Assembly (NCBI RefSeq): GCF_003626755.1
Contig: NZ_RBCJ01000002.1
Span: 1,178,001-1,242,000, forward strand
Reading direction: 5' to 3'
Length of the DNA: 64,000 nt
DNA from: Ulvibacterium marinum
GTDB lineage: Bacteria; Bacteroidota; Bacteroidia; Flavobacteriales; Flavobacteriaceae
Under the pieces are notes generated by a model. It was not told the origin of the DNA. It worked only from the letters and a program-made list of their open reading frames with translations, and searched no databases. Made by a program: the position numbers and the translations under genes. Below, one piece after another: positions 44,471 through 52,617 of the stretch (the stretch's first letter is position 1; each line of letters opens with the position of its first letter).

Positions 44471-45319
44471 TTATGAGTAATCGTTCAGGGCTAGGACCGG
44501 AATACGGGAATGGTAGCCCAACTGTTTCACCAAAGGTTTTGAGAGCATACTACCAAAAAAACGATGTTTTCTATTTACAAAGGCGATCATATCACTACCC
44601 CTACTTTCTATAAAAGCAGCTATTCCCTTATGCACCTTGATATCATTGAGCACATGAAAACTGTGGTTTACGTCTTCCAATATAGCTTCCAGTAGAATTT
44701 TATTGCTCTCTTGAATGCGACTGAGCTCTGCATCTTCCTTTATGTGCAATACCCTAATAAAGGAACCGTACAACTTTGAAATTTCCTTAAGATGATTTAA
44801 CTCCCTGCGCTTAAAACCAGTGACATAATCCGTGGGAAAAACAATTTCTTTAGGTAAAACGAATGTAGTATGCTCTGGTATGGCCATCACGGGACATTCC
44901 GTTATCTTCTCCATTACATCCACGGTGTTGGTGCCAAATAAAATGGTGTCGGAGCCGGTGGCTCCTTTTGTACCCATAATCACAATATCTATATCTTTTT
45001 TGGCAATGGTATTTTTTATGGCGTAGAGCAGGGAATTATAGGTCGAAATCGTATGGTAGGTATGATTTTCATTTTTCCCATGTAGTTTTAAGATTTCCAT
45101 CAGTTTTTCAAATCCTTCTTCAGATTTTTTCCTTGCAGCTTCATAAAACTTTTCTCCAGGCTCTGGAACCATCATACTGTCAATGGAGTACCCGTGCACT
45201 TGATAGGCATTCAAAAAACAAATATCACAACGTTGATTTCCGTATAGGCCTAAAGCATATCTGATGGCGTTCAGGGCATTCTTGGAAAAGTCTGTAGGTA
45301 GCAAAATTCTTTTGTCCAT
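44471..45319 (-). CDS. Universal stress protein 1 (tandem UspA domains)
   Basis: A protein of 282 residues with two Usp domains. The first has the ATP-binding motif G-x2-G-x9-G-[ST]-N in VIMGTKGATGSDTILFGTN; the second domain keeps the fold (EIVFPTDYVTGFKRREL, SFIRVLHIKEDAEL) but ends with DMIAFVNRKHRFFGSML instead of the motif, so it probably does not bind ATP the same way. It starts a run with the eRF1-like and paralog B genes. A box stands 54 bases upstream. Confidence 0.92.
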   Translation of the reverse strand: MDKRILLPTDFSKNALNAIRYALGLYGNQRCDICFLNAYQVHGYSIDSMMVPEPGEKFYEAARKKSEEGFEKLMEILKLHGKNENHTYHTISTYNSLLYAIKNTIAKKDIDIVIMGTKGATGSDTILFGTNTVDVMEKITECPVMAIPEHTTFVLPKEIVFPTDYVTGFKRRELNHLKEISKLYGSFIRVLHIKEDAELSRIQESNKILLEAILEDVNHSFHVLNDIKVHKGIAAFIESRGSDMIAFVNRKHRFFGSMLSKPLVKQLGYHSRIPVLALNDYS

Positions 45320-45341
45320 AGCATCTTTTTTATGGTTTCCA

Positions 45342-45384
45342 TAAAATTAAAGACGGAACAAAGAATCTCCTATGATTTGAATCA
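45342..45384 (-). promoter_or_regulatory. FNR-type box plus -7 element of usp1
   Basis: TGAT-TTGA-ATCA at 45373-45384 (overlapping the last bases of usp2); minus-strand TAATTTTA at 45342-45349. Centres are 33 bp apart. Confidence 0.7.
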
Positions 45385-46221
45385 GTCACTTGGGATTACC
45401 AAAAACGGAATCGTGATATGGAACGTCATTCTTTGAATGACCGGCTCTCGCAATAGAAGTTCCAAAAAGCTATGTTCGTAGTTGACCATTGCCAACATTC
45501 CAATATTCAATTCGTCTAGAAACACCTGTATAGCTTTTGTTTTACTTGTGAAGTTGGGCATCCAATGTAAGGTATGCTCCATAGGTTTTAGATAGGTTAT
45601 TAGTGTATTTAGATTCGATTCCTGAAACTTACTTAGGCGTTTCTCTTCGTTTATATGAACTATTCTTACGGCAGCACCGCATAGGGAAGTCATAAAACGT
45701 ACCGGCGCCATAACCTCAGCGTCAAAAGTCCTTTTATAATTAGTGGCAAAGGCAATCTCAGAGGGAGTTGTAAATTCCTTATCGGCGGGAACGGCCAAAA
45801 TGGGACATTCCTTGATACTGGTCATAACCTTAATAGTGGTGCTCCCCCAAAAAACAGAAACCAGACTGGTAATTCCTTTATTACCCAAAACCAATAAATC
45901 TATCTTAAACTCCTGTATAGCTTTCTTTACGGCGGTCATCAAATCCATATTTTTAGAAAGCTTTTGGTACCGATGCTTTGGATTGGGGTTGTCCAGGTTT
46001 ATTTTGTGAAAGACACTCTCCAAACCTTCCTTAGACCTTCTTTTCGCCAAGGTAACTACTTCCTCTTCCCCATTTAAGGGTTTGCCCGCCTGGGAAGATC
46101 TTTCCTCATAGGCATTCAATAGAAAAAAGCTACATTCGTTTTGATTAAAAAGTTTGGAAACATAAAACAATGCATTGTATGCATTATCCGAAAAATCGGT
46201 AAGGACCAGGATGTTTTTCAT
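45382..46221 (-). CDS. Universal stress protein 2 (tandem UspA domains)
   Basis: A protein of 279 residues. Domain 1: VLTDFSDNAYNALFYVSKLF and LLVLGNKGITSLVSVFWGSTT (G-x2-G-x9-G-S-T). Domain 2: EIAFATNYKRTFDAEVMAP and GMLAMVNYEHSFLELLLREP, again without the ATP motif. It overlaps usp3 by 4 bases (stop of usp3 and start of usp2), so the two are co-transcribed from the usp3 promoter. Confidence 0.9.
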   Translation of the reverse strand: MKNILVLTDFSDNAYNALFYVSKLFNQNECSFFLLNAYEERSSQAGKPLNGEEEVVTLAKRRSKEGLESVFHKINLDNPNPKHRYQKLSKNMDLMTAVKKAIQEFKIDLLVLGNKGITSLVSVFWGSTTIKVMTSIKECPILAVPADKEFTTPSEIAFATNYKRTFDAEVMAPVRFMTSLCGAAVRIVHINEEKRLSKFQESNLNTLITYLKPMEHTLHWMPNFTSKTKAIQVFLDELNIGMLAMVNYEHSFLELLLREPVIQRMTFHITIPFLVIPSD

Positions 46222-47072
46222 TTTTCATTTTTTTTGTAGGGTGGTATTACCATGAACGGAATGGTAACATGAAAACCAATTTTTTTGATGATGGGCTCAA
46301 TAAATAAACGCTCTAAAAAAGTGTGCTTGTTCTGGATCATCACCAAAAGATTCTTCCTCATTTTAAGCTGAAAATTGTTGATAGCTGTAATTATCTGTTG
46401 CTGTGGCAGGTCATGGAACAAATGTGCGACATCGGCCAAAATAGTATCCAGCTTTTTTTTATGGGTCAGTTGTTCCTCGTTCAAATCCAAACCTTGTGAT
46501 ACATGTAGCACTTCTATTCTACTCATATGCTCCCGAGCGATAGCTACTAGCTCCTGTAAATGCTCTTGTTGATAATCCACCTCATAATCGGTAGGGAACA
46601 AAATCTCTTTTGGCTTCTCATATTCAAAGCTTGAAGGTACGAGGATTACGGGACATGTTGCTTTCTTGATCACATGCACCGAATTGGTGCCTATTAAAAT
46701 TTCTTTAGCTCCTGTTGCGCCCTGTGTGCCCATAATGACCAAATCGGCTTTTTCATTTTCAATAGTGTCCAAAATCTCATCCACCAAGGTATTGAAGGCG
46801 GAGTGTAGAAAAAAAGTATGCTTCGGATTTTTAAACTCCCTATGAATCCGGTCCTTTAATTCCTCCAATTGAACCATGGTATCGGTCTGGTACAAATCAC
46901 CAAGACCGATCTGGCCCGGACTATGCAACATATATTCCGAATGATAAATTGCGGGGGTGTAGGTGTGCAATAGATAAAAAGCACATTCCTTTTCCTTAAA
47001 TAGTTTAAGGGCATATTGTATGGCGTTATAGGCATTATCCGAAAAATCCGTTGGCAATATAATTCGTTTCAT
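46218..47072 (-). CDS. Universal stress protein 3 (tandem UspA domains)
   Basis: A protein of 284 residues. Domain 1: ILPTDFSDNAYNAIQYALKLFKEKE and VIMGTQGATGAKEILIGTN (complete motif). Domain 2: EILFPTDYEVDYQQEHLQ and NLLVMIQNKHTFLERLFIEP. It is the first gene of the usp3-usp2 pair. Its upstream region carries only a degenerate box, suggesting weaker control than its neighbours. Confidence 0.92.
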   Translation of the reverse strand: MKRIILPTDFSDNAYNAIQYALKLFKEKECAFYLLHTYTPAIYHSEYMLHSPGQIGLGDLYQTDTMVQLEELKDRIHREFKNPKHTFFLHSAFNTLVDEILDTIENEKADLVIMGTQGATGAKEILIGTNSVHVIKKATCPVILVPSSFEYEKPKEILFPTDYEVDYQQEHLQELVAIAREHMSRIEVLHVSQGLDLNEEQLTHKKKLDTILADVAHLFHDLPQQQIITAINNFQLKMRKNLLVMIQNKHTFLERLFIEPIIKKIGFHVTIPFMVIPPYKKNEK

Positions 47073-47092
47073 AACAGTATTCTTTAAATGTT

Positions 47093-47133
47093 CAAATTCT
47101 TGGATTCCTATTCACTTCTTTCGATCATAATCA
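47093..47133 (-). promoter_or_regulatory. Degenerate FNR-type box upstream of usp3-usp2
   Basis: CGAT-CATA-ATCA at 47122-47133 has one mismatch to TGAY-N4-RTCA; the minus-strand AGAATTTG at 47093-47100 is the closest -7-like element, at 31 bp rather than 33. It is the weakest of the series. Confidence 0.35.
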
Positions 47134-47161
47134 TGCTCATATCCTTTTATACTAGTAAGGA

Positions 47162-48007
47162 TTACCTAAAAAGATTTTGCATTACCATAAACGGAATCTT
47201 TATGTGCAACCCTATTCTATCTATAGTGGATTGGTATAGTATATCTTCCAGATAAGAATGTCTGGAATTCACCAATACTAGCATGTCAATATCCTTATGT
47301 ACAATGTATTTTGTAATGGCCATGGTCTTGTCCTTCTCAGAAACGGTCTCAAACATTAATTTGGCCTTGGAGAGACATCCTTTAAGAAATTGTTGGTTGT
47401 CCTCTTGACGTAGCGATAGCTTTTTAACAGGATTAATGTATAGCAGATGTATGGTAGACCTGAAGGAGCCCGTGATTTCGCACAACAATTTGAGCTCCCT
47501 TCTTTTGTAGGGTACCATATAATCCGTAGGAAAGAGTACTTCCTTGGGTGCCTGATACTCGTAACCCTCTGGAATGGCCAGAACAGGGCAACTGACATAT
47601 TTGAGTACCTGTAGGGTATTTGTACCAAAGATAATTTTGCGATCATTGGTTTCCCCGCGTGTCCCCATGACCACAATATCCATGTCTTCCCTATTTACAA
47701 GATCGTTGACTTCATCCGTTAACGATCCGAAAGCCGAAATGGTTTTATAACTGTGCTTAGGATTGGGGAAATTGGTCTTTATCTTTAAAAGAATGCTTTT
47801 TAAGTATTCTTCGGAATGCTTTAGGGTAGTCTCTTTCAGCTTCTCCAAAAAACTGCGCTTTATGGACGTTTCCTTTTCATAGACTTCATCTGCATAGGCA
47901 TGCACAATGAAAATTTCACTTTTTTCATACTTAAAAACACTGCAGGCATATTTAAGCGCATTAAATGCATTTTCGGAAAAGTCCGTAGGAACCAAAATCT
48001 TTCTCAT
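47162..48007 (-). CDS. Universal stress protein 4 (tandem UspA domains)
   Basis: A protein of 281 residues. Domain 1: ILVPTDFSENAFNALKYACSVFKYEKSE and VVMGTRGETNDRKIIFGTN (motif complete). Domain 2: EVLFPTDYMVPYKRREL, DMLVLVNSRHSYLEDILYQS. The cleanest example of the box plus -7 architecture stands directly before it. It appears monocistronic. Confidence 0.92.
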   Translation of the reverse strand: MRKILVPTDFSENAFNALKYACSVFKYEKSEIFIVHAYADEVYEKETSIKRSFLEKLKETTLKHSEEYLKSILLKIKTNFPNPKHSYKTISAFGSLTDEVNDLVNREDMDIVVMGTRGETNDRKIIFGTNTLQVLKYVSCPVLAIPEGYEYQAPKEVLFPTDYMVPYKRRELKLLCEITGSFRSTIHLLYINPVKKLSLRQEDNQQFLKGCLSKAKLMFETVSEKDKTMAITKYIVHKDIDMLVLVNSRHSYLEDILYQSTIDRIGLHIKIPFMVMQNLFR

Positions 48008-48023
48008 GATAACTGTTTGTTAG

Positions 48024-48066
48024 CAAAATTAAATTTGCCAACACCTAAAAACCATGATTTTGGTCA
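48024..48066 (-). promoter_or_regulatory. FNR-type box plus perfect -7 element of usp4
   Basis: TGAT-TTTG-GTCA at 48055-48066; minus-strand TAATTTTG at 48024-48031, a full match to TAnnTTTG. Centres are 33 bp apart and no -33 TTG is present, so the box takes the place of the -33 element. Confidence 0.78.
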
Positions 48067-48087
48067 GTTTGAGATACCTTAGGCCTA

Positions 48088-48927
48088 TTATTCATGTAAT
48101 ACCAAAAAAGGGATTTCCGTATGATAGCTAATTTCCTCGATTCTTGGTTTAAAAAGGATTCGCTGAAAAAAGTTCAAGTTTTTGGCCACCATGGCCACAA
48201 CATCCGTATCCCTGCTCTCGGAAAAACATTGTACGGCAGTTTCTAACTTTGTTCCTGTAAGTGAATGGAAGGTATGTTCTACATCTTTTAGGTAATCGTC
48301 AAGAAACTCCTTATTTTTAAGTTGCTCCTCGTTCAATTGTTCGCCTTTCCTGGAAATATGTAGTATTCTTAGGACCGATTCGTGTGTATTCACCATCCCG
48401 ATCAGAGTGTCCAATACCTTTAAATCATAACCCAAGTGATAGTCGGTAGGAAAGACTATTTCCTTTGGGGTCTTATAGGTTGCATTCTCGGGTACGGCAA
48501 GCAAAGGACATTTTACCTTGGTGATAACATCCCCCGTATTACTTCCGACAGTCACCTTTTTTAGACCAGAGGCCCCTTTGGTGCCCATAATGATCAGGTC
48601 TATCTTTTTCTGCTCTACTTGTCTCTTAATGCTATCCACAAAAAAATCATACAAAGCAATCGTAACAAAAGTGTGCCCTTGATTTACAAAACGATTCTCA
48701 ATACGATTCAATAGCAATTGTAAATTCTTTCGGCTATCTTTTAATATGGTCTCCTCAAGAAGTTTGGGGGATGCACGAACAGAGCTTCCGGCCCCGGAAT
48801 AGGGTGGTACGGGATTAATATGCAAAAGGTAAAAAGTACATTTGGATTTTTTCAGTAATTCAAGGCCGTATACTATGGCATTCCAAGAATTCTCGGAAAA
48901 ATCAGTGGGTAGTAAAACCTGTAACAT
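48088..48927 (-). CDS. Universal stress protein 5 (tandem UspA domains)
   Basis: A protein of 279 residues. Domain 1: VLLPTDFSENSWNAIVYGLELLKKSKC and IIMGTKGASGLKKVTVGSN (motif complete). Domain 2: EIVFPTDYHLGYDLKVLD, DVVAMVAKNLNFFQRILFKP. It appears monocistronic with its own box. Confidence 0.92.
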   Translation of the reverse strand: MLQVLLPTDFSENSWNAIVYGLELLKKSKCTFYLLHINPVPPYSGAGSSVRASPKLLEETILKDSRKNLQLLLNRIENRFVNQGHTFVTIALYDFFVDSIKRQVEQKKIDLIIMGTKGASGLKKVTVGSNTGDVITKVKCPLLAVPENATYKTPKEIVFPTDYHLGYDLKVLDTLIGMVNTHESVLRILHISRKGEQLNEEQLKNKEFLDDYLKDVEHTFHSLTGTKLETAVQCFSESRDTDVVAMVAKNLNFFQRILFKPRIEEISYHTEIPFLVLHE

Positions 48928-48953
48928 GATTGGTCCGTTTTTGTAGTTTACCG

Positions 48954-48996
48954 TAAAGCTACTTTAGCCCAACCTTCCAAAAAATGATTTAGATCA
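48954..48996 (-). promoter_or_regulatory. FNR-type box plus -7 element of usp5
   Basis: TGAT-TTAG-ATCA at 48985-48996; minus-strand TAGCTTTA at 48954-48961. Centres are 33 bp apart. The same TAGCTTTA element stands before the hibernation factor gene. Confidence 0.74.
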
Positions 48997-49018
48997 TGAA
49001 ACCCCTAAAACTGTTTTT

Positions 49019-50074
49019 TTAAGAGATGCGACAAAGTCTTTCTTTATCGAGTATTCTAATATTTCTATCCTCAATGGATATCAAACCTTCTTTTTTAAAA
49101 TCGGAAAGCGTTCTAATTAGGGTTTCAGTAGCCATACCGGCTACTCCTGCAAGGTCGCTTCGTAAAATATGGATATTGCCCTCACCGTCCTTTTGAAGTT
49201 TTTCATCAAACTTTAATATAGTGTGCGCGGTCTTCTTACGGACCGATCCGTAGGCCATTTGTAGCAATTGTTCCTTTATATCCGAAAGATTCTCGGCCAG
49301 CAATCTAACCAACTCCAAGACCAGTTTATGGTTTTCCTCCAAGATCTGTTTCAACCGCTGTTTTGGAATACCGGCCACCATGGTATTTTCTATGGCGGTG
49401 GCATACTCGTTATAAGGAATGTTATCCGTAAAGCAGGTGAAACCAAAAAAATCATCCGGTTTGTAGATTCCGGTTATAAGTTCCTTGCCGCGCTCGTCCA
49501 ATTTATGAGTCTTCACAATACCAGAAAGCACCAAGTACACCCAATTGGAGTTATTCCCCTCATTATAGATTATCTCCCCTTGTGCATGGGAAAATTCTTC
49601 GCCTTCATCATAAATATAATTCTTTAGTCCATTCAGGTTTCTAATGCCGTCCTCGAATAATTGCATGTCCGCTCTATCCTTTTTGCTGGACTCCCGAAGA
49701 ATCTCAACCTTGGCCAATCTACTTTCGATTGCCCCTATCAGTTCGGACTCCTCATAAGGTTTGGTCAAATAGTCGTCAGCACCCAATTCCATCCCTTGTC
49801 TTATGTCTTTGCGTTCTGTCTTAGCGGAAAGGAAAATAAAGGGGATGGATTTTGTAATGTCATTATCAAATAAACTCTCCAAAACTCCATAGCCATCCAA
49901 TTCCGGCATCATGATGTCACAAATAATAACGTCCGGAAGATGTTTTTTGGCCATGGTCACTCCTTTTTTACCATTGGAGGCCGTAATTACTTCATAATTG
50001 GATAGTTCTAGAAGCTCGGCGGTATTTTCCCTAAGAACGGTATCATCTTCTATCAATAGTACTTTTTTTGACAT
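49019..50074 (-). CDS. Response regulator fused to a Crp/Fnr effector domain
   Basis: A protein of 351 residues from the ATG at 50074 (GTG three bases upstream is possible). The receiver domain is at 1-120 (LLIEDD acidic pair, phospho-acceptor Asp53 in IICDIMMPELDGYG, LSAKTERKD, YLTKPYEE). A cNMP-binding barrel follows at about 150-260 (EIIYNEGNNSNWVYLVLSGIVKTH) and a winged helix at about 300-345. The recognition helix reads GMATETLIRTLSDFK with Glu317 and Arg321, the E-x-x-x-R pair that lets CRP and FNR read TGA half-sites. No FNR Cys cluster is present. It is encoded 64 bases after the PAS kinase and is the best candidate for the box-binding regulator of this island. Confidence 0.9.
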   Translation of the reverse strand: MSKKVLLIEDDTVLRENTAELLELSNYEVITASNGKKGVTMAKKHLPDVIICDIMMPELDGYGVLESLFDNDITKSIPFIFLSAKTERKDIRQGMELGADDYLTKPYEESELIGAIESRLAKVEILRESSKKDRADMQLFEDGIRNLNGLKNYIYDEGEEFSHAQGEIIYNEGNNSNWVYLVLSGIVKTHKLDERGKELITGIYKPDDFFGFTCFTDNIPYNEYATAIENTMVAGIPKQRLKQILEENHKLVLELVRLLAENLSDIKEQLLQMAYGSVRKKTAHTILKFDEKLQKDGEGNIHILRSDLAGVAGMATETLIRTLSDFKKEGLISIEDRNIRILDKERLCRIS

Positions 50075-50137
50075 CACAAATTTTGGTTTTTAGGGTCTTT
50101 ATTTCATACGGTCCATTAAAAGCGGTGAAGGCTTATG

Positions 50138-51364
50138 TTAGGTCCTTGCCAAAGGAAGTTCCATGGTAAAGACACTTCCGGTATTCTCCTTACTTTTAAA
50201 GTAAATGCTGCCACCAAGGTTTTCTATATGGGCCTTTATAATATTTAGGCCAATACCCGTACCTTGGGTTAACAACACATTCTCTGCCCTGAAATATCTA
50301 TCAAAAATGTGCTTTTGATCGGCTTCGGGAATACCAATACCTTGATCCTTGATATGAAACGTAATTTTGTTTTCTGAAAGGTTTACACGGAAGTCTATTT
50401 CGGTATCCTCGGAGGAATATTTTATGGCATTGTGCAAAAGATTGGTAAGTGCCAGCCCTACGATTCTTTCATCCTGATTAATTATGGTATCATCGATATT
50501 TTGTGGATAGTTTATTTTTTGACCGTCCTTAAGGATCATATTGGCATCATAAATCACCTCATTCACTACCTTGCTTAAAGAAAAATCCGCTAATCGGTAT
50601 ACTTCCTTGCCCTGCTCCAGACGTTCTATGGAAAGAAAGTCGGTCAAAATGGTATTGAGCCTTCGTACTTCCCCGATTATGGTTTTTAGATGTTTCTCCC
50701 TTTTTCCTTGTCCCTCTTCCGTATTGTATTTTCCAACCAAGGTAGCCGCTGTGAGGATACCGCTTAAGGGCGTTTTGAATTCATGAGATACCAAGGAAAG
50801 GAATTTGGTCTTAAGGTCGTTCAGTTCCCTTTCGCGCTGTAGGGCATCCTTTATTTTGTCCTCGGCCTCTTTCCTTCTTTTCACTTCCCTTTTAAGTATG
50901 GCCACTGTGTCCCTTAGCTCTTGGGTACGTAGCCGTATTTTCTTTTCCAGTTGTGTATTCAGCTCATATATCTGGTTATCCTTTTCCTTGATCTCGGAAA
51001 GATCTTCAATCAAGGTGAGTACATATTTATTTCCGTAAAGGGAAAAAGGACTCAATCCTACTTGCAAGGGAATTTGTTCTCCATTTTTGTGAAGTCCCGA
51101 TAAATTCCTTCCCTTCATTTCCCGTATTCCAATATCTTCCCAATAAACATCCTCTGCTAATTTCTTGTGTTTTTCCCTTTGGGCGCTTGGAATGAGAATA
51201 GATAATTGTTGGCCTAAAAGCTCATCCTTATCATATCCAAAAAGTTGATCGGAACGTTGGTTGGAAGCAACGATCTCCTGCTGCTCGTTTACCACAAGAA
51301 TGCCCTGTGAGATTGATTCTGAAAGCAATCTAAAGATGTTACTGTTTTTATCGAAGACCCGCAT
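50138..51364 (-). CDS. Soluble PAS-domain sensor histidine kinase, FixL-like
   Basis: A protein of 408 residues without membrane segments. The PAS domain (about 8-130) resembles the haem-PAS of FixL: QLFGYDKDELLGQQLSILIP, then QREKHKKLAEDV, whose His66 aligns with the FixL haem-ligand His, and GRNLSGLHKNGEQIPLQVGLS, whose Arg86 aligns with the FixL regulatory Arg. A coiled coil leads to the HisKA box (FLSLVSHEFKTPLSGIL, His194) and ATPase motifs (NLLHNAIKY, DQGIGIP, GTGIGLNII). It is followed by the REC-Crp gene. Haem binding is an inference; many PAS domains keep the same His without haem. Confidence 0.9.
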   Translation of the reverse strand: MRVFDKNSNIFRLLSESISQGILVVNEQQEIVASNQRSDQLFGYDKDELLGQQLSILIPSAQREKHKKLAEDVYWEDIGIREMKGRNLSGLHKNGEQIPLQVGLSPFSLYGNKYVLTLIEDLSEIKEKDNQIYELNTQLEKKIRLRTQELRDTVAILKREVKRRKEAEDKIKDALQRERELNDLKTKFLSLVSHEFKTPLSGILTAATLVGKYNTEEGQGKREKHLKTIIGEVRRLNTILTDFLSIERLEQGKEVYRLADFSLSKVVNEVIYDANMILKDGQKINYPQNIDDTIINQDERIVGLALTNLLHNAIKYSSEDTEIDFRVNLSENKITFHIKDQGIGIPEADQKHIFDRYFRAENVLLTQGTGIGLNIIKAHIENLGGSIYFKSKENTGSVFTMELPLART

Positions 51365-51368
51365 ACTA

Positions 51369-51396
51369 CAAAGTTAAATGTTTACCGTTTGTGCAA
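51369..51396 (-). promoter_or_regulatory. Consensus promoter at the PAS kinase start
   Basis: On the minus strand TTG (51394-51396), 17 bases, TAACTTTG (51369-51376). Both elements match the consensus fully. Only 4 bases remain to the annotated ATG, so transcription would begin at or near the first codon (leaderless), or a different promoter is used. Confidence 0.45.
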
Positions 51397-51537
51397 CGAT
51401 ATAAAGTCCTTCAAATCGTATAACTTTTAACACATCTGCCAAAACTGCTTTTACCATTGAATCTGTGCCGTTGGAACCAATGTTGCCCTATATTTTTCTG
51501 AAATGCAAAAGTTCAACAAAATAATACGAAAATGGTA

Positions 51538-51580
51538 TGACGAAAATCATTTTTGAAACTTGAATTCCTACTTAATTTAG
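51538..51580 (+). promoter_or_regulatory. FNR-type box plus -7 element of helical paralog C
   Basis: TGAC-GAAA-ATCA at 51538-51549 and TAATTTAG at 51573-51580. Centres are 33 bp apart. The -7 ends 40 bases before the ATG. The same palindrome could act toward the kinase gene on the other strand, where AACTTTTG stands at 34 bp. Confidence 0.7.
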
Positions 51581-51620
51581 TTCATCATTTCACTACTTAA
51601 AATGGATTAAAAGCAATACT

Positions 51621-52004
51621 ATGGATTGGCAAAAACTATACTGGGAGACCGATAATTGGGTTAACCATCTGACATTTTATGAGGATGAATTACAGTTTCT
51701 TCAAAAGCTTTTAGATCGTTATTTTGAAGATTTGGTCCAATATCAGAACTTGGATGAAATTCGGGAAGAGGTCATGCGCTTTCAAGATTTAAAATATACC
51801 TGCAGTAAACTTTTGGCCAATACCAGGGAACATAGGCACCAATTAGCTCTGGCCATAAATGAAAAGGATACTGAGCATGGTTTTACCCGACAAACACATT
51901 TAGGGTTACAAGAAAAACTTCAAGATTTTACTTTGGGTTTCAATACTACAAAAAAGGAAATTCAATATATTACAAAGGAATTAGTGGAAAGTTTAAAACA
52001 ATAG
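51621..52004 (+). CDS. Helical stress-island protein, paralog C
   Basis: A protein of 127 residues, the shortest of the four paralogs. It begins MDWQKLYWETDNWV; the family motif starts at the W of NWVNHLTFYEDE (residues 13-34) and the H-x3-L element is EHRHQLALAI. All-alpha, rich in charged and aromatic residues, no cysteine pair or metal site evident (one Cys only). Monocistronic under its own box. Function unknown. Confidence 0.72.
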   Translation: MDWQKLYWETDNWVNHLTFYEDELQFLQKLLDRYFEDLVQYQNLDEIREEVMRFQDLKYTCSKLLANTREHRHQLALAINEKDTEHGFTRQTHLGLQEKLQDFTLGFNTTKKEIQYITKELVESLKQ

Positions 52005-52026
52005 GGTGGTCCCTGTAATCCTTTGA

Positions 52027-52470
52027 TTATATTTCTTTTTTCTTTTTACGCTCCTTATCCAACAAAAAAACCAAAAGACCCAAAAAGACAATATTCTTCA
52101 TGATATATTGTCCTAAAAGTGTAAGACCAAAAGGAGCTTTGGTAAATGTAAGCTCCGGAAAAAATAAAAAAGGAGTAAAAGTAAGTATCATATGAACCAA
52201 TGCCAGTGTTATGGCAAACCTATTCAATAAACCAAAAATCAAAAGAAGGCCCAGACCCGTTTCCCAAATGGCCAAAAGAATCAAGGATATATCTGGGCGC
52301 ATAAGACCCAAGGTCAGTTCATGGATGGTATCCATGGCTATGGTTTCGGCCGGACTCACTCCAGGAAAGAATTTTAACATCCCAAACCATAAATAAAGAA
52401 TGCCTATACAGGCCAAAAGCACGCTATTTTTAGATACCCTTTCCCTAAAGGTCAATACCAACTCCTTCAT
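52027..52470 (-). CDS. DoxX/YkgB-like membrane protein
   Basis: A protein of 147 residues with four membrane segments (SVLLACIGILYLWFGMLKFFPG; LILLAIWETGLGLLLIFGLL; FAITLALVHMILTFTPFLFF; YIMKNIVFLGLLVFLL). The ILYLWFGMLKFFPGVSPAE start resembles YkgB/DUF417 and DoxX-like proteins. A box and -7 element stand upstream, so it is predicted to be part of the regulon. DoxX relatives have been linked to membrane redox balance; the role here is not established. Confidence 0.75.
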   Translation of the reverse strand: MKELVLTFRERVSKNSVLLACIGILYLWFGMLKFFPGVSPAETIAMDTIHELTLGLMRPDISLILLAIWETGLGLLLIFGLLNRFAITLALVHMILTFTPFLFFPELTFTKAPFGLTLLGQYIMKNIVFLGLLVFLLDKERKKKKEI

Positions 52471-52488
52471 TGCATTCAGTTTTATAGG

Positions 52489-52531
52489 CTAATCTATGCT
52501 TCCACAAAGATGTAAAAGATGACAAATATCA
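52489..52531 (-). promoter_or_regulatory. FNR-type box plus -7 element of the DoxX-like gene
   Basis: TGAC-AAAT-ATCA at 52520-52531; minus-strand TAGATTAG at 52489-52496. Centres are 33 bp apart. The divergent efflux operon has TAATTTTA at 52593-52600 as its own likely -7. Confidence 0.68.
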
Positions 52532-52617
52532 TGTTTATTCACTTTTTATCACCGTATAATTCCGCTTTTAACAAATACACCTTCAAGTTTCGTAATTTTA
52601 AGCCCTTAAGGTATGTT

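Noticed and set aside
49019-50074. True oxygen-sensing FNR in the REC-Crp protein
   Set aside because: The N-terminal Cys cluster that holds the FNR iron-sulfur centre is absent; only isolated Cys residues occur.
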